Shown: positions 1 to 5,471 of the stretch, one piece after another
Layout of the letters: every line of letters begins with the position of its first letter
How positions within the stretch are numbered: position 1 is the first letter of the stretch
DNA from: Desulfocapsa sp.
GTDB lineage: Bacteria; Desulfobacterota; Desulfobulbia; Desulfobulbales; Desulfocapsaceae
NCBI GenBank assembly: GCA_029934915.1
Contig: JAOZLI010000048.1
Location: forward strand, 1 to 7,024
Direction: 5' to 3'
Length of the DNA: 7,024 bases
Made by a program: the position numbers and the translations under genes
Notes under the pieces: model-generated
Told to the model about the DNA's origin: nothing
The model's database searches: none
What the model saw: only the letters and a program-made list of their open reading frames with translations

Positions 1-399
1 TTATGTTGCGAGTTGACATACCTTACTGAAATATCGCTATATTAATATAACAAGGGAACACTTTTATTGTCACTTTCGATTCGATCTGTATGTATTTTAC
101 TTCCCTCCACTTCTCAAAAATGTTAGCAGATACAACAAGGTTATCCTGCATTTGCGGGGATGTTTCGTATATTAACTTGTTTGATGCCTTACTGGGATCT
201 GTGTCTCGCGAATGCGGGGGCTTGAGAAGGAGTATTTAAGACAGATTCAACCCACAATGAATTAGTAACCATGCATGCGATGGAAAAGTAACGTTACCAA
301 TCTCAACAAGAGGATATTGCAGGAAATATTTGGCATTAGTAACTTTTCAATCCACCTTTATTAATATAACGATCCTCATTCAATTAGCGTACTGCGTAC
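1..399. other. Gene-free stretch, probably decayed intergenic DNA
   Basis: I find no convincing gene in this AT-rich stretch on either strand. It holds scattered short repeats. The 12-mer TATTAATATAAC occurs at 40-51 and again at 359-370, ATTAGTAAC occurs at 271-279 and 335-343, and GTAACGTTAC at 288-297 is a perfect palindrome. A small hairpin (CGTAC, three-base loop, GTACG) sits at 388-400. TTGACA at 13-18 and TATATT at 38-43 resemble a plus-strand promoter, but the 19-base spacer is long and nothing recognisable lies downstream. With the pseudogene and hairpin element to its right, the stretch reads as eroded accessory DNA. Confidence 0.5.
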
Positions 400-529
400 G
401 AATTTTAAAAAGAGAATATCGAACAAGGAATGTCGAATGTCGATCGGAATAAAAGACGACAGCTTGAAGGTTTTTCCCTTCTACGGTGCGATATTCGTCG
501 TTGTCTTTTGATGTTCATCTTTAAAATTC
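400..529. repeat. ~130-base imperfect hairpin element
   Basis: The ends are a perfect 10-base inverted repeat: GAATTTTAAA at 400-409 and TTTAAAATTC at 520-529. Inside, the two arms stay related. The left arm around 413-442 (words GAATATCGAAC, GTCGAATGTCG) aligns with the reverse complement of the right arm around 490-519 at roughly two positions in three, with one gap, and several mismatches would be G-U pairs in RNA. A short GAAGG/CCTTC stem around a T-rich loop sits at about 466-481. There is no reading frame inside. This resembles the non-coding TCGAAT-rich hairpin repeats seen between genes in many bacterial genomes, or a small MITE-like element. The resemblance is from memory. Confidence 0.5.
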
Positions 530-689
530 TTCAAAAATGAAGTGGCTATTATACTGGAACAAGAGGACTTCTTGTCTCATAGGTGTTGAAGTAAAAACAT
601 CCAACACAGTACGAGAGAACGATTTAAAAGGACTCAAAAAATTTGCAGAAAACTGTTTGTGGCCCTTAGAAAATTCTTTTTATCCTTGA
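521..689 (+). pseudogene. Remnant of a DUF4143-type AAA ATPase, C-terminal end, frameshifted
   Basis: Two adjacent plus-strand frames together give a recognisable C-terminal piece. The first frame (about 527-572) reads KNEVAIILEQED, like the EVDIVLE segment that follows the winged-helix part of AAA_14/DUF4143 ATPases. The second frame (about 576-653) reads LIGVEVKTSNTV followed by RENDLKGLKKFAEN, like the family's conserved GIEVK-x-S-x-TV-x-x-x-D-x-KGL block. The join requires a frameshift near 570-577. The second frame then drifts off and ends at TGA 687-689; a weak continuation (KRAVF at about 690-704) may echo the family's RGIVLYTG strand. The ATPase domain and most of DUF4143 are missing: left of about 527 the sequence is the end of the hairpin element. 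Intact members are roughly 380-450 residues, so this is a dead fragment. Homology is judged by eye. Confidence 0.6.
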
Positions 690-692
690 AAA

Positions 693-725
693 GGGCTGTG
701 TTTATGAAAACCACAAATACAGCCC
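693..725 (-). terminator. Terminator-like hairpin downstream of the helicase gene
   Basis: GGGCTGT at 693-699 pairs with ACAGCCC at 719-725. The stem continues through a G-U pair and three A-T pairs to about 11 base pairs around an 11-base loop. Read on the minus strand it begins about 30 bases after the helicase stop codon and is followed by TTTTC. The T run is short, so termination may be partial. On the plus strand no T run follows, so it points only in the helicase direction. Confidence 0.6.
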
Positions 726-756
726 AGAACTTGTCTCATGCTTAAAAAGTCCAAAA

Positions 757-2151
757 TCATTTTCGGGTTTTGGGAACCGGCAATAACAATTCTTCCACAG
801 GTTCTTCACAGGGAAGCGCTTCGCCAATATATTCTTCAATATCCATCATATAAAACGAACTGTCCTCATCGGCAAAACTGATAGATATCCCTGATTTTCC
901 AGCCCGTCCCGTTCGGCCAATGCGATGCACATAGTCTTCCGGCTCATAGGGGAGGGTATAATTTACCACATGGCTGATACCTTCAATATGGATGCCGCGC
1001 CCAGCCACATCGGTGGCAATCATTACCTGTACAGCACCTTGACGAAAACGTTCCAGTCTCTTTGTACGCTTATTCTGGGGAACATCTCCCGACAACACAG
1101 TACAATTAACACCATCACCACGCAGACGCTTATACAGACTATTGACATCACGCTTCATATTCACAAAAATCATGATACGATCGTGCTCAGTATTTTTGAT
1201 AATGTTATAAAGAACCAGGTATTTTTCTTGCTTGGTCACCATATAAACGATCTGTTTCACCGTCCCAACGGCCACTTCTTCCGTCTCTGTTTCAATAGAA
1301 ACAGGAGCTGTACACCACTGGGATGCCAAACGCTTCACATCTTCTGTAAAGGTTGCTGAGAACATCAGGGTCTGGCGTTTATCACGATTGGGGATCTGGT
1401 GAATAATGGAACGTACATCGGGAATAAAACCCATATCCAGCATACGATCCGCTTCATCAATTACCATGATGGCAGCCTCTCGTAAGTTCACCACTCGTTT
1501 TCTGGAAAAATCGAGCAGTCGCCCTGGAGTTGCCACCAGAATATCAACGGGTCTGTTTTTCAGATTGTTCATCTGACGCTCATAGTCAGTTCCCCCGTAG
1601 GCCTCTCCCACATGCATGGGAAGATATTTGGCAATATCTTTAGCATCCTTGGCAATCTGGATCACAAGCTCACGGGTGGGGGCAATAATAAGCGCACGGG
1701 GACAACCATTTTTTGGTTTTCCCTGATTTTGCCTGATCAACTGTTGAAAGATTCCGATCAAAAAAACCGCACTTTTACCCGTTCCGGTGGAAGCTCTACC
1801 CAGAATATCCTTTCCTGCAATAACACCGGGCAAGGCCTTTTCCTGAATGGGGGTGCAGTATTGAAAATTCAGATCTGCAATGCCGTGCATAAGGCCAGGC
1901 GAGAGCTTAAAATCGTGGAATCTGGTTTTTCCTTCCTCAGGGGCAACTTTAAAATCAGAAGCAGACCACTTGGCTTTTCTTTGTCGGGGAGGACGTTCTT
2001 TTTGCGGCCTGGCGGGCGTAGGTTGCTGCAACTCAACGGGAGCGGCCACTTCTTGTTTTATCCAAAATGAAGTGGAAACAACTCCTGTTTTTCTATGAAG
2101 TTGTTGTTTCTTCCGCGCAACCAGTCTTTTTCGTATTTGTTTGTTTTTCAT
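757..2151 (-). CDS. rhlB: RhlB-like DEAD-box ATP-dependent RNA helicase
   Basis: A 464-residue cytoplasmic RNA helicase that should unwind short RNA duplexes using ATP, as RhlB does in RNA decay. All core motifs are visible: Q motif ending at Q103 (CTPIQ), motif I ASTGTGKS (120-127), PTREL (158-162), GG (186-187), TPGR (208-211), DEAD (232-235), SAT (265-267), IMIFVN (326-331), ATDVAGRGIH (379-388) and HRIGRTGRAG (409-418). Motif I has S in place of the usual Q and ends in S instead of T; both are tolerated in the superfamily. The core starts near residue 74 (GKTRFHDF), a segment shared with RhlB of pseudomonads. It is preceded by a basic, proline-containing extension that probably binds RNA or partners. 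The C-terminal tail is short. The start ATG has no clear Shine-Dalgarno site; a strong stem-loop lies just upstream. RhlB versus another DEAD subfamily is judged by similarity only. Confidence 0.93.
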   Translation of the reverse strand: MKNKQIRKRLVARKKQQLHRKTGVVSTSFWIKQEVAAPVELQQPTPARPQKERPPRQRKAKWSASDFKVAPEEGKTRFHDFKLSPGLMHGIADLNFQYCTPIQEKALPGVIAGKDILGRASTGTGKSAVFLIGIFQQLIRQNQGKPKNGCPRALIIAPTRELVIQIAKDAKDIAKYLPMHVGEAYGGTDYERQMNNLKNRPVDILVATPGRLLDFSRKRVVNLREAAIMVIDEADRMLDMGFIPDVRSIIHQIPNRDKRQTLMFSATFTEDVKRLASQWCTAPVSIETETEEVAVGTVKQIVYMVTKQEKYLVLYNIIKNTEHDRIMIFVNMKRDVNSLYKRLRGDGVNCTVLSGDVPQNKRTKRLERFRQGAVQVMIATDVAGRGIHIEGISHVVNYTLPYEPEDYVHRIGRTGRAGKSGISISFADEDSSFYMMDIEEYIGEALPCEEPVEELLLPVPKTRK

Positions 2152-2168
2152 ATGTTATCAATTTTTGC

Positions 2169-2202
2169 GTAAACATTCATCAGTGTCCTGATGGACGTTT
2201 AC
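2169..2202 (-). other. Stem-loop between the Nudix and helicase genes
   Basis: CATCAG (2178-2183) and CTGATG (2188-2193) flank a four-base loop, and GTAAAC (2169-2174) pairs with GTTTAC (2197-2202). The three bases between contribute one A-T pair, one G-U pair and one mismatch, so the stem is about 15 pairs. It begins at the Nudix stop codon and ends 17 bases before the helicase ATG. ATTTTTGC flanks it on both sides. On the minus strand no T run follows it, so it is not a standard terminator for the Nudix gene. It may stabilise or regulate the helicase message. Confidence 0.55.
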
Positions 2203-2699
2203 ATTTTTGCGACCTTTCGCAATATATTAATCCCGTCTGGGGTAAAATCTTCTCTGCTGCTCAGTTCAAAGATCGCAGCAACGTCCATAAAAAAACCGTC
2301 TGCAACTTCTTCTTTCTGCAACACAAAGGGACCGTTATGAACACAGGAAAAAATACTTCCCCACACCCGGTTTTCATCTTTTTCAAAGTATTGATCAAAA
2401 AGATGAGTAAAATTTTTCACTTCCACGCCCAGTTCTTCCTGTAATTCTCGCTCCGCTGATAACTCGTAGGATTCACCGGCTAGTACAACACCACCAGCAG
2501 CAATATCCCAGCAGGAGGGATACAAATCCTTGGTATCCGTTCGCTTTTGAAGAAACAACTGCCCCTGCTCATTAAAAACAAGGATATAACAGGCGCGATG
2601 AATAAGCCCCTGTTCACGCATTATGCGCCTTGGAACACTATCCGTTTCTTTATTGTCAATATCTACAATCTGAATAATCTCTTCGCCGGGATTATACAT
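2199..2699 (-). CDS. Nudix hydrolase, YfcD-like
   Basis: A 166-residue soluble Nudix protein that hydrolyses a nucleoside diphosphate linked to another moiety; the actual substrate is unknown. Counting from one codon upstream of the ATG, the full Nudix box lies at residues 71-93: G71, five residues, E77, seven residues, then RELQEELGV, with E86, E89 and E90 as the metal ligands. The flanking segments (IHRACYILVFNEQGQLFLQKRT and RVWGSIFSC-V-x-NGPF-x-LQ-x-EEV) match E. coli YfcD as I remember it, a group related to isopentenyl-diphosphate isomerase in fold. The reading frame can also start at a TTG one codon earlier (2702-2700). An AAGGTG site at 2715-2710 lies 7 bases from that TTG and 10 from the ATG, so the choice is open. 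The helicase follows after about 47 bases and may be co-transcribed. Confidence 0.9.
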   Translation of the reverse strand: MYNPGEEIIQIVDIDNKETDSVPRRIMREQGLIHRACYILVFNEQGQLFLQKRTDTKDLYPSCWDIAAGGVVLAGESYELSAERELQEELGVEVKNFTHLFDQYFEKDENRVWGSIFSCVHNGPFVLQKEEVADGFFMDVAAIFELSSREDFTPDGINILRKVAKM

Positions 2700-2702
2700 C
2701 AA

Positions 2703-2886
2703 TATTTTACACCTTAACTTTTATTACAAAAAACAAGAAATTGTGCTTGTTTATATTCTATCATTTACAGAACATAAGAAGTTAGAAAGTTTTTAAAGTA
2801 AAAAGTTTATCAAGTATAGTCAGGCAGCAACGCTGCAGTATTACACACTTTACAACTTTGAACTATCCGACTTTCAACTTGCGGAG
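2703..2886. other. Gap between YkgJ and Nudix genes with a weak hairpin
   Basis: These 184 bases are AT-rich with no gene. A hairpin with 7-base arms, AAACAAG (2731-2737) and CTTGTTT (2746-2752), is followed on the minus strand by further T residues, so it resembles a weak terminator or attenuator just upstream of the Nudix start. GCAGC/GCTGC (2824-2836) forms a smaller stem, and GCGGA/TCCGC (2881-2894) enclose the YkgJ stop codon. No strong promoter can be assigned. The segment 2846-2880 repeats ACTTT/AACTT words, a low-complexity spacer. Confidence 0.4.
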
Positions 2887-3525
2887 TTATCCGCTCTCTG
2901 GCCGTTCACAGTGCGGTGTAGCCAATGTAGGAGGCCCCTGAACCAACATCTGAGCAATGGTCAGTTTTACCCGAGGCAGAATATGGATTTTTTCCCCCAC
3001 AAGTTCACGCTCCACCGCCACTAGCCGTTGCAGGAGCGGGGTTCGCTCCATATGCGGTGCCTGAGAATCATGAACAAATTTCTTTTTCACAATCTTCTGA
3101 CAGCGAAAACAACCAGGGAAATTCAAAACCTGACCGTCTGGACGACGCATGGATGCAGGCACGCCGTGGGTTCTGCACACCATAAGCCTGTGTTTGTACA
3201 AAATACAACGTCCTTCTTCATTTAAGGGACACATCACCTGCGGACGTTCATCCCTGGCCTCTGCTGCAGCGCAATCCAGAATATACTGCCTGGAACGTTC
3301 CGTTATCTGCTGCTGCTTTTCTGCAGATTCCAGCCAAAAGCCCTGAAAAAGATAGGCCCATTCCGTATAGGTATGATGCTGAAAATAGGAATCACAACAG
3401 TTATCCGGGCAACCATCACAACTGAAATTCAATGATTTGGCAACAACATCATAGTCAGCCTCCATGGCCTCATAGATACTGGCAACCTCTGCACTCAATT
3501 CATCACTGAGTAGTACTTCTTTCAT
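2887..3525 (-). CDS. YkgJ-family cysteine-cluster protein, putative metal-binding
   Basis: A 212-residue soluble protein of the YkgJ/UPF0153 family, thought to bind zinc or iron; its biochemical role is unknown. Cysteines: the diagnostic cluster C36-x2-C39-x3-C43-C44, then C99 and C107 in CPLNEEGRC, C117 in YKHRLMVCRTHGVP, and a C139-x2-C142 pair. The CRxxGVP segment is typical of the family. The protein is longer than minimal members of about 110 residues, with a C-terminal tail containing one more cysteine (C206). I chose the ATG at 3525-3523 because GAGGA lies six bases upstream (3536-3532) and the ATG overlaps the previous gene's stop codon as ATGA. The frame stays open further upstream, to 3660, but that would run deep into the AMMECR1 gene and has no family similarity. 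It is the last gene of the OleA operon. Confidence 0.88.
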   Translation of the reverse strand: MKEVLLSDELSAEVASIYEAMEADYDVVAKSLNFSCDGCPDNCCDSYFQHHTYTEWAYLFQGFWLESAEKQQQITERSRQYILDCAAAEARDERPQVMCPLNEEGRCILYKHRLMVCRTHGVPASMRRPDGQVLNFPGCFRCQKIVKKKFVHDSQAPHMERTPLLQRLVAVERELVGEKIHILPRVKLTIAQMLVQGPPTLATPHCERPESG

Positions 3526-4097
3526 GCGATTTCCTCTTCGAAACATTGAACCTGATAAATTTCTATATCCGGATGTAAATCCCGCCACCCACTCTCCGGC
3601 AGTCCTGCTTTTCGACACAGATGCCCCAGAAACTGCTCCGGAGTGGGTAACTGATCCCATACCTGTGGCAAAAACGTTGCCCCTGCAGTGCCATGTCTCA
3701 AAATCACACCATCTATTTCCGGTCGTAGTTTACCGGCAAGGTCATCCCCATCTCTGTATTCAAGCTTCTGTGGTATGCTGAGAACAGAAATATCAATTTC
3801 AACAGCTGCAAACTCTTCTGCCGTGAGCGGTGAAAAACGACTATCATGAAAGGCCGCACTCAGGGAATTTCGCTGAACCCCCTCAGTTACAGACCCTGCC
3901 GCCTGAAGATTACCAATACATCCTCGCAGCTGACCATTAATTTTCAAGGTCACAAAGGTGCCGTATTCTGCATCGGGCACGGCTTCTTCACTGACACTGC
4001 TTTCTGTTGCTACACCCAGCTGCCCGGCGATAGTCTTTCTGGCAATCTGTAATAATGTTTTACCCTGCTCTTCGGTCAATACCTTTTCCATCACCAT
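3522..4097 (-). CDS. amrA: AMMECR1-domain protein (AmrA-like), stand-alone
   Basis: A 191-residue single-domain AMMECR1 protein. Family hallmarks in order: GTFVTLKINGQLRGCIG (46-62) with the invariant LRGCIG at 57-62, DSRFSPLTAEE (85-95), EIDISVLS (100-107), DGVILRHG (129-136) leading into the FLPQVW strand, and FLGHLCRKAGLP (156-167). The molecular function of the family is unsettled; in many microbes it is encoded with a MEMO-type protein and a radical SAM enzyme, and neither is present in this window. The first ATG (4097) overlaps the end of the oleA-like gene by seven bases; an in-frame ATG two codons on (4091) would overlap by one base as TGATG. GGGAG at 4106-4102 can serve either. It ends with a four-base overlap into the YkgJ gene, so translation of all three is probably coupled. 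Confidence 0.92.
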   Translation of the reverse strand: MVMEKVLTEEQGKTLLQIARKTIAGQLGVATESSVSEEAVPDAEYGTFVTLKINGQLRGCIGNLQAAGSVTEGVQRNSLSAAFHDSRFSPLTAEEFAAVEIDISVLSIPQKLEYRDGDDLAGKLRPEIDGVILRHGTAGATFLPQVWDQLPTPEQFLGHLCRKAGLPESGWRDLHPDIEIYQVQCFEEEIA

Positions 4098-5125
4098 TCA
4101 ACTCCCAGCATTAAACAGTTAATACCACTGCCAATTCCAAGCATGGCTCCCTTTTCTCCACGCTGGAATTTCCCTTGTTCCAACGCCATAGCCATGGTTA
4201 TAGGTGCAGAAACAGAACCAACATTGCCCATAATCTGCAACGTCTCAAAATTCTTCTCCTGATCAAGGCCCAGGGTATTAAAAAGAAGCTTTGCATGGGA
4301 GCTTCCTACCTGGTGACAGAAAAAACGATCAACATCGTCTGCATTCCAACCAGCAAAAGAGGCAAACTCCTTCCAGGTTGCGTATGCTGTTTCCACCCCC
4401 CTGATCAACAGTTCTTCAGAGTTCGTGTTCATAAGCGTAGTCGCATTCCCGCTGGCTGCCCCCTGGCACAAATCAGAATGTTTGGTATTGGCCTTCCAGG
4501 CACCTCGCATAAGACGTGGGCGATCCATATTGGGGCGCAAGCTACACATATACAAAGCAACTGAACCAGATCCAATGGTGAGCGATGCAAAGGCCGGCTT
4601 TATTTTCTTTCGGGTCAGGGACGCATCAGACAAAAGAGCCTGAATAGTTGATTCAACAAGTTCCTCAGCCGTCTCTCCCGCCACCACAAGGCCATTTCGT
4701 ACCTGCCCAAGCTCTATCATATTGGCAAGCATCACCATCCCGTCAAGAAAACCAAGACAAGCATTGGAGATATCAAAAATCAAACAATCTTCAGAAAGTC
4801 CTAGCTGGTTATGGACGAAAGCTGCAGTGGCAGGTTCCATCATATCTCTTGAGACAGAGGTAAAAATCAGACACTCAATGGAATCCGGATCAAGATCCCC
4901 CTTCTCCAGCACATCCTTGCCTGCCATTGCGGCCCCCTGGCTCGGCCTGGTACCAGGTTCCCACAGGCGACGTTCTCGAATCCCACTCATCAACTCCAAC
5001 CGTCCCGCAGGGAGTTTCAGACGTTCATACAAGGGGCTCAGTCGCTCTTCTATAGCATCAGATGTCAACACCAAGGGAGGTAATTCGTAGCCAAACGTAT
5101 GAAGACAAACTTTAGAGTAGTGCAT
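4091..5125 (-). CDS. oleA: OleA-like acyl-CoA condensing thiolase (KAS III family)
   Basis: A 344-residue thiolase-fold enzyme. KAS III catalytic residues are present: nucleophile C123 in DISNACLGF, H271 in FFCHQVGSSH and N301 in MGNVGSVSAP. It resembles Xanthomonas OleA more than FabH. The N-terminus aligns without a gap, including LTS-x-x-I-x-ERL-x-P-x-Y-x-RL and GI-x-x-RRLW. SVSRD-x-x-EP-x-TA (91-101) keeps E97, equivalent to the channel glutamate OleA needs as base. The C-terminus GIGSG-I-NC matches. OleA joins two fatty acyl-CoAs head to head into a 2-alkyl-3-keto acid, normally passed to OleC, OleD and OleB for long-chain olefin synthesis. None of these is nearby. The ATG start is supported by the ungapped N-terminal alignment, although no Shine-Dalgarno site is visible. 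It is the first gene of the operon. Another acyl-CoA condensation is possible. Confidence 0.85.
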   Translation of the reverse strand: MHYSKVCLHTFGYELPPLVLTSDAIEERLSPLYERLKLPAGRLELMSGIRERRLWEPGTRPSQGAAMAGKDVLEKGDLDPDSIECLIFTSVSRDMMEPATAAFVHNQLGLSEDCLIFDISNACLGFLDGMVMLANMIELGQVRNGLVVAGETAEELVESTIQALLSDASLTRKKIKPAFASLTIGSGSVALYMCSLRPNMDRPRLMRGAWKANTKHSDLCQGAASGNATTLMNTNSEELLIRGVETAYATWKEFASFAGWNADDVDRFFCHQVGSSHAKLLFNTLGLDQEKNFETLQIMGNVGSVSAPITMAMALEQGKFQRGEKGAMLGIGSGINCLMLGVEW

Positions 5126-5162
5126 ATTTTCAAATGTGGTAAAAGTGATGGAGTCGTATTCA

Positions 5163-5200
5163 TACCCTTCGTTCGGGTGCTTGTACCCTTCGTTCGGGTG
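5163..5200. repeat. Two exact 17-base tandem repeats, period 21, upstream of oleA
   Basis: TACCCTTCGTTCGGGTG occurs at 5163-5179 and again, without a mismatch, at 5184-5200. Each copy is itself an interrupted inverted repeat, ACCC then seven bases then GGGT. The 21-base period equals two helical turns, placing both copies on the same face of the DNA, as expected for a pair of regulator sites. The nearer copy ends 37 bases from the oleA ATG. If transcription starts at the TATAAT described below, the repeats lie in the mRNA leader and could equally act as RNA hairpins. Confidence 0.8.
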
Positions 5201-5215
5201 AAAAACTGTTCACCC
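5196..5215. other. Perfect 7-base hairpin overlapping the second repeat
   Basis: GGGTGAA (5196-5202) and TTCACCC (5209-5215) are exact reverse complements around a six-base loop. The left arm shares GGGTG with the end of the second 17-base repeat, so this hairpin and the ACCC/GGGT pairing within that repeat cannot form together. Neither strand has a T run after it, so it is not a simple terminator. Confidence 0.6.
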
Positions 5216-5217
5216 AA

Positions 5218-5258
5218 AAAGAATAACAACACTTCAATCTGTTAAAGTATTATTCTTT
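5218..5258. other. 9-base AT-rich inverted repeat
   Basis: AAAGAATAA (5218-5226) and TTATTCTTT (5250-5258) are exact reverse complements 23 bases apart. In a minus-strand transcript starting near 5259 this would be the very 5' end, where a hairpin can protect a message or take part in switching with the next hairpin. It could instead be an operator pair. Confidence 0.4.
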
Positions 5259-5265
5259 CTGGTAA

Positions 5266-5271
5266 ATTATA
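5266..5271 (-). promoter_or_regulatory. Candidate -10 box for the oleA operon
   Basis: The minus strand reads TATAAT, a perfect sigma-70 -10 hexamer, preceded by GTG. No good -35 hexamer lies 16-18 bases upstream, so it would depend on an activator or on the -10 alone. Transcription would begin near 5259, giving a leader of about 130 bases that carries all of the repeats described here. Confidence 0.4.
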
Positions 5272-5368
5272 CACTTACGAATCCATCAAAAGTATGGGCA
5301 AGATGCTAATCAAACAATTCTAGCAGAATGTAGCAGGTATGGACTTGGAATACAACAGGCATCAGGTC

Positions 5369-5382
5369 TGCGACACGTCGCA
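5369..5382. promoter_or_regulatory. Palindromic operator candidate TGCGACACGTCGCA
   Basis: The six-base arms TGCGAC and GTCGCA are exact reverse complements around two bases. The site is GC-rich in an AT-rich region and lies about 90 bases upstream of the ATPase start, just before the candidate promoter. This is a typical size and position for a dimeric regulator's site. I cannot name the regulator. Confidence 0.4.
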
Positions 5383-5400
5383 AAGGCATGATATTTGAGC

Positions 5401-5429
5401 TTGAAATTTAACTACTCTTGCATTAATTT
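5401..5429 (+). promoter_or_regulatory. Weak promoter candidate for the ABC importer
   Basis: TTGAAA (5401-5406) is a good -35 match; 17 bases later TAATTT (5424-5429) is a poor -10 match. It would leave a leader of about 35 bases before the ATPase. It is the best plus-strand match I see in this gap, but not a strong one. Confidence 0.25.
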
Positions 5430-5471
5430 CTCGGTTTTCTTTCTACAACTAACAACAGATACTAACGCCAA

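Larger units (their letters stand above)
5126..5471. promoter_or_regulatory. Divergent regulatory region between oleA operon and ABC importer
   Basis: This 346-base region has no supported gene and separates two divergent transcription units, so it must contain both promoters. The oleA-proximal half (5160-5260) is crowded with repeats and inverted repeats, listed separately. The middle (5280-5360) shows nothing beyond a direct repeat of TAGCAG at 5321 and 5331. The importer-proximal part holds a palindrome and a weak promoter match. Confidence 0.7.

Noticed and set aside
26..235. Open minus-strand frame of about 65-70 codons in the left gene-free region
   Set aside because: The first ATG leaves only about 45 codons, there is no ribosome site, and the predicted peptide resembles nothing I recognise; AT-rich decayed DNA gives such frames by chance.
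300..365. Plus-strand peptide resembling a winged-helix segment (EIFGISNFSIHLY) that could be an earlier part of the ATPase pseudogene
   Set aside because: The similarity covers about a dozen residues and the spacing to the recognisable fragment would require a large deletion, so it was not added to the pseudogene.
2169..2202. Intrinsic terminator for the Nudix gene
   Set aside because: On the minus strand the stem is followed by GCAAAAATTG, not by a T run; a T-rich stretch follows only on the plus strand, where no gene needs ending.
925..2444. Plus-strand frames of 70-150 codons opposite the helicase and Nudix genes
   Set aside because: They mirror the coding strand's codon pattern, lack ribosome sites and have no recognisable domains.
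3526..3660. 45-residue N-terminal extension of the YkgJ-type protein
   Set aside because: It lies wholly inside the AMMECR1 gene in another frame, whereas the ATG at 3525 has a well placed GAGGA site and an ATGA overlap.
4175..5090. Several plus-strand reading frames opposite the oleA-like gene
   Set aside because: They are antisense shadows of a strongly conserved enzyme and show no family motifs of their own.
5163..5200. CRISPR-like repeats
   Set aside because: Only two short copies with a four-base gap, no spacers of normal length and no cas genes.
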